Shown: piece after piece, positions 53,731 to 62,100 of the stretch
How positions within the stretch are numbered: position 1 is the stretch's first letter
How the letters are laid out: each line of letters begins with the position of its first letter
NCBI GenBank assembly: GCA_030248215.1
Contig: JASANG010000546.1
Location: 1-64,000, forward strand
Direction: 5' to 3'
From: Enoplolaimus lenunculus
Lineage: Eukaryota; Nematoda; Enoplea; Enoplida; Thoracostomopsidae
Length of the DNA stretch: 64,000 nt
Position numbers and translations under genes: made by a program
The notes under the pieces: model-generated
What the model saw: the letters and a program-made list of their open reading frames with translations, nothing else
Told to the model about the DNA's origin: nothing
Database searches by the model: none

Positions 53731-54524
53731 AAGCGGAAATAGCTGATGTACAAGCCGAACTGGCAGAGGCCAGGGAATATCCATGGAGGGTTATGTCCAT
53801 CCGTCAGTACGATGCCCGGATAAAATACAATCAATCTCCCGACACTACCAGTAGCGTAGGAGATGATTCTTACATAACTTTAGATGAATCTGAAAGTGAC
53901 TTGCAAAGTCTAAAAACCAACGAATATGATGAGACTGATCAACACGATGAAAATGAGCTGAGCTCTCGTGAAGGCATACCACTCTCCCCGATTAATAGTG
54001 TCTCCGGCGCGGTCGTGCGCAAGATACCGCAGGGGACATTTGATGGCGGGGCGTCTGATGCTGACACGGAAATACACAAGAACGGGGTCGCCCATCCTGT
54101 ACAGATAGGCTTGCCACCTGCCAGTGCTGATAACATAATCGTTGGGGACGGGTCGCTCGTCCCTGGCACCACGGGATCGGCGCCCCCACACACACATAAC
54201 CAACTGACGGAGGCAATGTTGGGAAAGGAGCAATCTACAGGTTGCCGCACCGTCAGTTCGGCCCCCATCGGAGCTTCTAGCCAGTCCTGTCCCGAACAGT
54301 TAGGGGAATTTTTCGAGCGGGAGGCAGTTAGCCCTGAGGCCACACCATCCCATAAATTAGCTGCAATGTCTTTCATTAACGGTGTGGTTCAAAACGGAAA
54401 AATTTCACCAGAATTTGAATTCGGAGACGATGAGTATTTGAACGAAGTTGAGTATTATTGTTACTATTTTGACGGCGCGGACGAGGAAAGGCAGGACGAC
54501 CTAAAACCACTTTCTTTGAAGTAG
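52743..54524 (+). CDS. Retroelement B nucleocapsid and acidic C-terminal gag region
   Basis: After the TAA the frame stays open to TAG at 54,522. The zinc knuckle CYSCGEIGHFARQC is at 53,112-53,153, followed by the Asn/Tyr/Pro-rich region (to about 53,660). From 53,731 it has the genuine continuation lost in the first copy: a helical KAEIADVQAELAEAREYPWR stretch, then about 250 acidic, Ser/Glu/Asp-rich, probably disordered residues. This is much longer than a usual gag C-terminus. Confidence 0.75.
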   Translation, partial: KDYSCTGALISEAKRAGRMLACDREKAKTDTTKFFFQNKENETNENNLDDKTDTVSLGVVERIVQALGKSNNVEENPQQAKKQRARTVAAVTAQIDNGPSRPQTQLTKNESSLPPQFSMAGYPCYSCGEIGHFARQCPNNGPLAVKMQEQHPPTNNYGQPANPNWGPTHPNNYTAANNYRPPPQNYGGRYRNQTNQIEPGYNHNPGNWRRVNNNPPNYYSNRPNNGYNPPQGTGYQSNRNYDQYNQNRYFQRHYGVGRGQANPNGLQGNGPPQGRPAFREGHSLYMNNNRGNQHNQYPRNDPYTYRHNYLGKYEASHPDTLSWDPVDAYKAEIADVQAELAEAREYPWRVMSIRQYDARIKYNQSPDTTSSVGDDSYITLDESESDLQSLKTNEYDETDQHDENELSSREGIPLSPINSVSGAVVRKIPQGTFDGGASDADTEIHKNGVAHPVQIGLPPASADNIIVGDGSLVPGTTGSAPPHTHNQLTEAMLGKEQSTGCRTVSSAPIGASSQSCPEQLGEFFEREAVSPEATPSHKLAAMSFINGVVQNGKISPEFEFGDDEYLNEVEYYCYYFDGADEERQDDLKPLSLK

Positions 54525-54796
54525 AGTCCAGTTTTCATCACGGGGAATTTGATTCTGAGGTGGCCAAGGAAATCAACCCCCGGGAGGGAAAGTCTGACTC
54601 TAACGGCATTTCCCGGGCTCGAGTCAGGGGTGCCACCTACATAGCAAGCCGCACAAATTCTCTTTCCGGCAATGAAAGTCCTGCTATCCCGAGGGCGACC
54701 GAAAAATTTCTGTATAAGGCGAAGTTTAATTCTCTAGACGACTGTGGGCGCTCCGAGAATTCCGGACATTATTCCGAAATATCTAGCAGTCGTTGA
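54525..54796 (+). CDS. Linker ORF joining gag to the 1,421-codon frame
   Basis: A 78-codon frame (54,560-54,796, MAKEINPREGKSDSNGISRA) in the frame of the large downstream ORF, from which only a TGA (54,794) separates it. A frame change from gag happens near 54,520-54,560. Composition is hydrophilic like the end of gag, so gag, linker and large ORF probably form one polyprotein read through shifts and stops, or the copy carries two mutations. Confidence 0.45.
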
Positions 54797-57700
54797 GATG
54801 AGTTAACACCGGTAGAGCCGTATAATTTTGTTTTCTATGATGATGATTTTGAATTGGCTGTACTAGAGAACGTTGGACGTAGGAAACGTGCCGAGTTAGT
54901 AAGAGTCAGCCGGGTTGACCCAGGGAATCAAGAGGCAGCATACCCTCAGTCGGTAGGGGTGGAAAACTCCTCATTGGTCATGGGCAACTCTAACCTTGGT
55001 AATGAATATAATCAAGTCACTTTCTCTAATTCCCCGAGGGCATCAAGTCCCAAAGAGTTAAGTTCGGTTATGAATACCGATAATAGGTGTATGGCTCAGA
55101 TCAAATTTTTCAAGGTCCGCAAGATGCCATCACGCAACTATACCAAGGTCTTAAATAGGACCATCGAAACAAACAGACCTAGTTGCCCCTCCTATCAGGA
55201 TTCGTGCGCTCCTCGAGGAGTCGAATCAAGTTGTGTAGACCGACCTGGCCCTGGTTCTCAAGACTCAATAACGCTGCATGACGACCCAAACTTACCGAAT
55301 AAACATCTTGTACTGAGTGATCATGTTTTGAAGTTGTTTGAATTAAAGCCTATGAGAATACATCGAACCCGTCGAATAGCACGATCCGAGTCATCTCGAT
55401 ATGCAGCACTCGATATGGACTCGGATTCCCTGAATGAATCCATGGACACCCAATCGGAGTCGGAATTTAACGGAAATAATGAAATAATTGCTTTGGAATG
55501 TCGCCCGAACCCAGGATATTCAGCAGACACGAGTATGGATACTGATCTAACTTCCGAGAGATTAGATGGATTGCCCCCGCGACGTGCGCCAGAATACGGA
55601 CGTCGCCTACCTATGTTGTCGGCCATAGAGACGGAAGGGCCCTGGCAACACCCTGATGCATACTGTAACTTTGATGATGAGGAAGACTTTCCTGCACCAA
55701 TTCGCAAGATTACTTTGCTTAAGGAGCTGGCCAATAATTTCGCACCCGTACTCTCTCAAGAGTCCCCTGACAAATCAGACCTTGACCGCAAATTGAAGTC
55801 AGTTCCTTCTGTCGAAAACTTATTCCCTCATTTGAATGTGTGGAGGAACAGTGTAAACACGGATACTGAGAGCAAAATTATAACCAATCGCAAAAAGTCT
55901 GCCAGACGTATGATAACTTATCCCGCGGAAGAGGTCTCACAACCTCCTAATTGCCGAACCGGAGCCGTTAATATGTTACGTCTTCCTACACAAAATCCAG
56001 AAGGAGGTAGTTCTGATTATAACGATTTCTACGAAGACAGTTGTAGCATTAATCGAGGCCTGTATGGGAACCCACCAAATGTGCCCCGTTCACGTAATAA
56101 GGGCTCTTGTAAGGAATTGGCTGCGCAACTTTTGGAAACTCGTCGGCGTACTAAGGCCGACACCCCGGCCGAGATTAGAGACTTAACATCAGACACCCCG
56201 TCCACTTTTACAGAAGGCAAGGTGTCCGTGGTAACTATAAGTGAGGCCGAACTGAAAGACCGCGCAAGACGTAGCGTCGAGAACCGCCCCATAAAATACA
56301 TAGACCTTAACGAACCTAGTTGGTTACACTTAGAAATAGCCGTGTTACCTGCCCATGAAATGCATCAGATTCGACCCAGACACGGCGTATTACAATACGA
56401 TTTTACGCACAACGACGCTATGTATGTACACTGGTACCAAGGGACTCGACGCCTGCGGGACCTCAAAATTTCTCCTGAACCCAGACGCTGCGGCTCGGAC
56501 GTACTATTCGCGTTGAATCGTAAGGAGGCCGAGCTAAGTTTTGAGCATGAAACTGGAGCCGCTGTGAAGGACGCACGTGCCTCGGCTAGTAGCGTACTTG
56601 GGTGGAACCAATCGTACTGGTTAGCACGGGCTCAGGAGCGACATATGAAACCCGACCTGCGTGAACCTTTGTTTGACCCATTCACCACCACCCGCCACTT
56701 ATTCTGGCCTTATTTTAACCCATCTCTGGTAGGCACCCTGTACGCGTGCTCCTATTCTTTGGATATCAATGGGGTAGAGGGTTTATATACCAAATCCAAC
56801 ATGTATGTTGAAACCTCCATAGCTCCACACCTGAACATAGACTCCCCTGAGTGCCCACGGGTCACTTTCTTCCGTGAGACTGTGGAGACCACATGCCTCG
56901 CTCTATACCCATATACCTGCCAGGTTTCCCAGCAGTCCCAGATGAATCACATTACCCATCTGGGTATGTGGGATTTCATATTCGCCAATACCACCTCTCC
57001 CTCTATGGAACTAAGGGGACCACACAAATGGAGACTTCATGGAATCTCTGAGGACCCGAACTCCACAGCAGGGATACACATGCACTACGCAGGCAAGGTA
57101 ACCGCTAAGCGAGAACCTCCCTCTCATCATTATCTGAGTAGCTTTGAGCATGAAACCTTATATGATGGAGAGAATCCCGCTGCTGTCAGGGAAGCTCCAC
57201 AATGGGGACTAATATTTAAATTGCTGTTAGAACTTCGCATTGGGAGTGCTATCGAACATATCACAGATGTTCCAATCAGATCCGTACCGGATACCCAAAC
57301 TTTCATTACAGTTATGTTCGTCCCTAGTAACTACAATGCCGTAGACGTAAATTGGTTGGCCATGCAATTGTTTCCCCACATAGCTCGTTTAAACAGTAGC
57401 GATCTTCCCTACACTACGGAATCCCTTAAGCTACAGGCCTCCGAGGGCCTAGCTCTAAACGCCGACCATTCTGAGGGTCACGAGAGAACCCAGGAGCGCT
57501 TCTTGGATTACAGTCTAAGAGCTAATCTTTACGCCAAAGAATTCAATATTCACCTAACAGCTCTAAAGAAGTTTACACAGAGGTTAATGGAGACTAGAGC
57601 CATAGCTAAGCTAACGTGTAGCACTCGATCTAATAGTGACACTTGGGGTCAAGCTGCCAAAATAATAGAGCATATCACTCCCGTTGAATTTGTAAAATCG

Positions 57701-59119
57701 GGACCAATACTCGATCCCACCGCTTTGGCACCTGCCATCGCCACCCTAGATGCATGTACTTGGGCTTTCCTTGGACACCGCATGCAGGACTGGTACAAAG
57801 TGCACTTGGGCAAGGTATTACATGAACATGAAGGGTTAGAGATTGGGCAGAGTTTCGACGAGTTAACTGCCCGCTGGACATTCAATAATAAGCAAGCCTC
57901 TATCAGCACCGTTGAAGGTGTATGGCACCCAAAACAGGGATACAAAAATAAATTCATGAAACTTTCACCAGAAGGTAAATTAACCGCTGGAGCTGACAAA
58001 TTCTCTAGTAAGCAGCTCAACCCCTTGGCCATGTTCCATGACTTACTCCTGGGGCACGAAGGACTGCTGTGTTTTAAGAATTGGAATTACAGTACCGATC
58101 GCCACCGCTTTTCCCCCGAGAAGGAGTATCAAAAGTTAATGCAACAGGCATTAAGAGCTAGCTTAGATGGGTTAATACACCCTGAGGTTATGCAGACCGT
58201 CAATGCGTCCACTCAGCTGAATGACGTTGAATTTGCCGTAATACGCTTTTGGATAATCATGAATAAGCTAAGGACCAACCCTACTCGGTGTGTTAAGTCC
58301 GCTGAACCAGCTGACATACAGAAACTAATCCAGACCCTAAGACTGATCACCCCTTTTAAATTGACGAGTGGAGGTCTGCAACTTAACCATGAATACGTTC
58401 AGGAATTGAACTGGCATACTACCATTGCGAACTATGTAATGGCCGGATATAGCTTAGATCAATTTTGGCGCCTTATACACGTTTCCCGATTGCATGCCAG
58501 TAATAATAATGAATTACCAGCAGGATGCGTCCATTCCATAGGGCCTGGTACGTTTGTGGACAGTAAACCACCTAAGCTTACCACCTTATATACTGTCATG
58601 ACTCCCCCAGGGAACATAGTTGCCAATCACTCAATCAAGCCGAAGGGACTCACCTGGGCTCAATACCAGTTAGCTGTGGATTTATTATGGCATGGATTCA
58701 TAGGTGCTCGAGCATGTCTGACAATTCAGGAAGGTCCCTCGTATAGTGGCGGGCCCACCTACCTAGTGTCCTATAAGCCTTGCTGGATGGGCAAGCAACC
58801 CAGCACGTTGGCCGAGGAAAGCTTGTGGAGGGCAGTGTATATAATAGCTCCGGACACCTTACCTCCAGGTAATTCCAAAGTCCCTGCAATGGACTTACGT
58901 TATCAGGATAAGTTACCTCTCAGTTGGGGTAGGGAATTGGAACGTCCTTTAACTACCCCTAAGCCTAGTGAGTACGTTGAACCTTCAACCGCATATGAAG
59001 CATATGCTAGGGCCACCCAATGGGGACTGTACAAGAGCGAAATTTATGGTTACTACGATGACTGCACGCCCCATCAACCCTGCCCACGAACTGCATCTTA
59101 CAAATTTAAGGCTCAATAG
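54797..59119 (+). CDS. 1,421-codon ORF of unknown family in element B
   Basis: Open from after TGA 54,796 to TAG 59,117. Residues 1-480 are acidic, Ser/Pro-rich and low in hydrophobics (probably disordered). Residues 480-1,400 are globular, with many Trp, Tyr and His residues: YIDLNEPSWLHLEIAVLP, YVHWYQGTRRLRDL, HLFWPYFNPSLVGTLYACSY, TAGIHMHYAGKV, VIRFWIIMNKLRT, QLAVDLLWHGFIGARACL. No signal peptide, membrane segment, zinc knuckle or enzyme motif is visible. It sits between gag and envelope. A second structural protein, for example one taken from an RNA virus coat protein, is possible, but I cannot match it to any family. Confidence 0.75.
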   Translation, partial: DELTPVEPYNFVFYDDDFELAVLENVGRRKRAELVRVSRVDPGNQEAAYPQSVGVENSSLVMGNSNLGNEYNQVTFSNSPRASSPKELSSVMNTDNRCMAQIKFFKVRKMPSRNYTKVLNRTIETNRPSCPSYQDSCAPRGVESSCVDRPGPGSQDSITLHDDPNLPNKHLVLSDHVLKLFELKPMRIHRTRRIARSESSRYAALDMDSDSLNESMDTQSESEFNGNNEIIALECRPNPGYSADTSMDTDLTSERLDGLPPRRAPEYGRRLPMLSAIETEGPWQHPDAYCNFDDEEDFPAPIRKITLLKELANNFAPVLSQESPDKSDLDRKLKSVPSVENLFPHLNVWRNSVNTDTESKIITNRKKSARRMITYPAEEVSQPPNCRTGAVNMLRLPTQNPEGGSSDYNDFYEDSCSINRGLYGNPPNVPRSRNKGSCKELAAQLLETRRRTKADTPAEIRDLTSDTPSTFTEGKVSVVTISEAELKDRARRSVENRPIKYIDLNEPSWLHLEIAVLPAHEMHQIRPRHGVLQYDFTHNDAMYVHWYQGTRRLRDLKISPEPRRCGSDVLFALNRKEAELSFEHETGAAVKDARASASSVLGWNQSYWLARAQERHMKPDLREPLFDPFTTTRHLFWPYFNPSLVGTLYACSYSLDINGVEGLYTKSNMYVETSIAPHLNIDSPECPRVTFFRETVETTCLALYPYTCQVSQQSQMNHITHLGMWDFIFANTTSPSMELRGPHKWRLHGISEDPNSTAGIHMHYAGKVTAKREPPSHHYLSSFEHETLYDGENPAAVREAPQWGLIFKLLLELRIGSAIEHITDVPIRSVPDTQTFITVMFVPSNYNAVDVNWLAMQLFPHIARLNSSDLPYTTESLKLQASEGLALNADHSEGHERTQERFLDYSLRANLYAKEFNIHLTALKKFTQRLMETRAIAKLTCSTRSNSDTWGQAAKIIEHITPVEFVKSGPILDPTALAPAIATLDACTWAFLGHRMQDWYKVHLGKVLHEHEGLEIGQSFDELTARWTFNNKQASISTVEGVWHPKQGYKNKFMKLSPEGKLTAGADKFSSKQLNPLAMFHDLLLGHEGLLCFKNWNYSTDRHRFSPEKEYQKLMQQALRASLDGLIHPEVMQTVNASTQLNDVEFAVIRFWIIMNKLRTNPTRCVKSAEPADIQKLIQTLRLITPFKLTSGGLQLNHEYVQELNWHTTIANYVMAGYSLDQFWRLIHVSRLHASNNNELPAGCVHSIGPGTFVDSKPPKLTTLYTVMTPPGNIVANHSIKPKGLTWAQYQLAVDLLWHGFIGARACLTIQEGPSYSGGPTYLVSYKPCWMGKQPSTLAEESLWRAVYIIAPDTLPPGNSKVPAMDLRYQDKLPLSWGRELERPLTTPKPSEYVEPSTAYEAYARATQWGLYKSEIYGYYDDCTPHQPCPRTASYKFKAQ
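59117..59119 (+). promoter_or_regulatory. Candidate UAG readthrough site
   Basis: CAA TAG TTA separates two long frames that are in phase: 1,421 codons before and more than 1,600 after. No ATG with a clear start context comes early in the downstream frame. UAG suppression is the known route from gag to pol in gammaretroviruses. A point mutation is the alternative. Confidence 0.5.
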
Positions 59120-62100
59120 TTACCACCACCTTTTAAAGAGAGTCAGGGTTGCGACAATTGGAAAAATTTGCATCCTGACCATTTGGAAACTGAAGGAACT
59201 AAGCGTGTAAAACTTAAGGGACCCAATCCTGAATCCCCGCTTTTGGCCAATAAACTACGGGTAGCGGCTCTCCTAAGTCTTACAATGCTGACCCTCTTCC
59301 TGCCCGTCGGCTGTACCAACCCTATGGGACCACAGCATAAATACAATCCATTTAGTAAACAAATCTCTCACCTGGGTACAGCAATCAACCGACAGTTTGG
59401 GACCGCTGTTGAACCTCAGGGACTCGTCATGCTAACTAGGCGAAAACTATACTTACCTGTAAGCATACACGTCACCCTGCCCCAGTGGGATGGTCACTGG
59501 ACTGACTCCTATTGTCCGCCTGCGGACGAAGCTGGTCGATGTAGAGGTGACTGTTGCACGACCGCAGCATGCCAGCCCATACCTGCACTACCGACCATCA
59601 CCTATAGGCTTAAGCGGAGACTAAAAGAAACTTATGCAGGAGTACTAGATGTTGAGTATTACCAAGAACTAATGAGTACCTTTTGCAGTAACAACGCGGA
59701 ATTCTGTCATCAGCGTCCTCGACGCAAACGATTTGTAGGAGCTCTAATCGGTATGCTAGCTGCTTCAGGGATAGGGGCCCTTGGTATGAATTGGTGGGAT
59801 AGTCACCATATGGCCCAATTGACCGACAAAATGGAGGCCGTACAGGCTGCCATGAAACATGTGGTTAATATGTCCGTCGAGCATGACAAGGCAATCAAGC
59901 AACTCACCATAGCTAATCAGAAAACGTACACTTTCATGCATCACGCCATGCGCGAGGTGGCCGTGCTCATCGAAAGCGGGCGCTGCAGCACCCACAAATT
60001 TCTGAGCTACTTACACCAGTCACTATTCGGGCACCTATATTCTGAGAATGTCCAACGCACTGTCCAGTCCATCATGGAATCTCTTATCACAGGACACATC
60101 ACGCCCAATACCCTAAACACGGAAACACTGTTAAATCTTCTGAAACGAGCTCAGATTGATGAGCAATACTTGATATTCCGCGAGCCCAATCTATTGTATC
60201 AGTTCGGCCAAATATACCCCGTGCATGTTGATCTAGACAACCTGAAGTTCGGTATGATCCTTGAAATACCGACCCCTCAGCTCACTGATCTAAAACCGTA
60301 CTTTGAGGTCTATAATGTAGGCTGGCTACAGCCGGAGGATGGACTACACGTCAAAGCCCCTTTGCCTCGATACATAGTGAAGCACTCAGAGGATACCTAT
60401 GAGGCCCTTAATCCATCCGCTTGTAATTGGCGCCCAGGTATGGCCCTCTGTGATGAGTATGCTTTTACCGCCGGACCTAAGTTATCATGCATAGAGTGGA
60501 TACTAAGAGGCCCCCAAACACCTAACTCAGTTAGGGAAGTGTGCCAATCATCCCTGCTCACCCGTCCACACATGAACATGACCGAATTGTTTACTACCGC
60601 CTCAGGAGTCTTGTTTCGCACCCCAGAGAAGCAGGTAACCTTCTCGAAGCAAAGAACCTTACATCATAAGGCGAAGGGCTCGACCATCCCAACCCCAACT
60701 AATGGTGTCATGTGGTTCCCACACAGCGAATACACGCATCTTGTGGTGGGTAATGAGGTTATAACTAGCACCATTGAGGTTGTAGAAACCACTATCGAAA
60801 TAGAGGACCCAGATCTCAATTTGACCCTCCCTCGATTAGAGATGCACCCCCTTCAATGGCATACCTTAGAGGAGGCTCAAACTATCAACACGCAGGTTCA
60901 GGCGCTAGCCGAAGAAACCATGAAGTCAGCCTCGCTAATTCATTGGGTAAAAAGTTTTGACACCCACGACAATCGCAAGATCTCTCTTGCTGTTGTCTGC
61001 ATAGTCGTAGCGTTGTTGGTCCTAACTTGTTGGCTATACAAACGTCCCGACCTACGACACCAAGCCTCAGATATGTTGGCGGATACGCTCTGTTTCGTGC
61101 CTAACCTATTTAAGTTAGTGGGACGTCACCGTTATAGAAGTAGAGCTGAGCCTGAAGCAACCATTATTAAAACACCGTACGGCGACGTACGGAAACGCTC
61201 CGCCCCGTTATTAGAGAACCGCGCCTCGGTACCCAATCCCCCTGAGTATCATTCTGCGGCTGTTAGATACAATGGAAGTTCAGCTACCATCAGCCCCGAA
61301 TTACTCGAAAGAGACAATCACCTGGTACCTTTCCGGGGATCGTTTTTCTCTACTGCACCCAAGCCAGCCGCTTCGACAAGTAGGCACCAAATGTCCCTTC
61401 GTACGCGTGGAGAGGTGAATGCCCTCATAGGAAACTCTGGTCCCATACCCCTGGTGGTGCAGGCTAAGATTCAGGGCATGCCCGTTAAAGCTCTGTTAGA
61501 TACGGGTGCAGACATCTCCTTAATTACTCAGGATGCATGTAGGAGCTGTCGAGATTTGATACTGGATACGACCCAAGAGAAACCTAAGATCCTAACCGCC
61601 TCCAATAATGCCATGAGCATATTGGGCACTTGCAAGGCACAAATTCGTATAGGGCCAGTCACCACGCATTTTGTATTTTTAGTCGCCTCCGAAGCCCCTT
61701 ACGATTGCATATTAGGTACTGATTTTCTATCTGGCATGGGTAATTTGGCCATAAATTTTAACACCAAGCACGTTGACCTCACTTGTCCAGACACTGGCAC
61801 AGTATGTCCTATACCTTTGATCTCAGGAGCAGAGTACGAGCCAACATGTATCGCCGTAGCCGCTGTTCGGGACATAATCATACCACCCCGCTCAGAAACT
61901 TTTTTCAACGGGTTCATCGAGAGACGCGACCCCAAGGTAGAGCCTGTTATTTTCGAACCCAACCCTAACATATTGAACCCTATTATGGGACGATCCGTTG
62001 TACTTAAGGGACGCCAATGTATCCCCATAGTTGCCGTGAATACCACCAAGGAGCCAATTCGCATACCTGCCGGAACCGCCGTGGGGCATGTTGAAACCAT

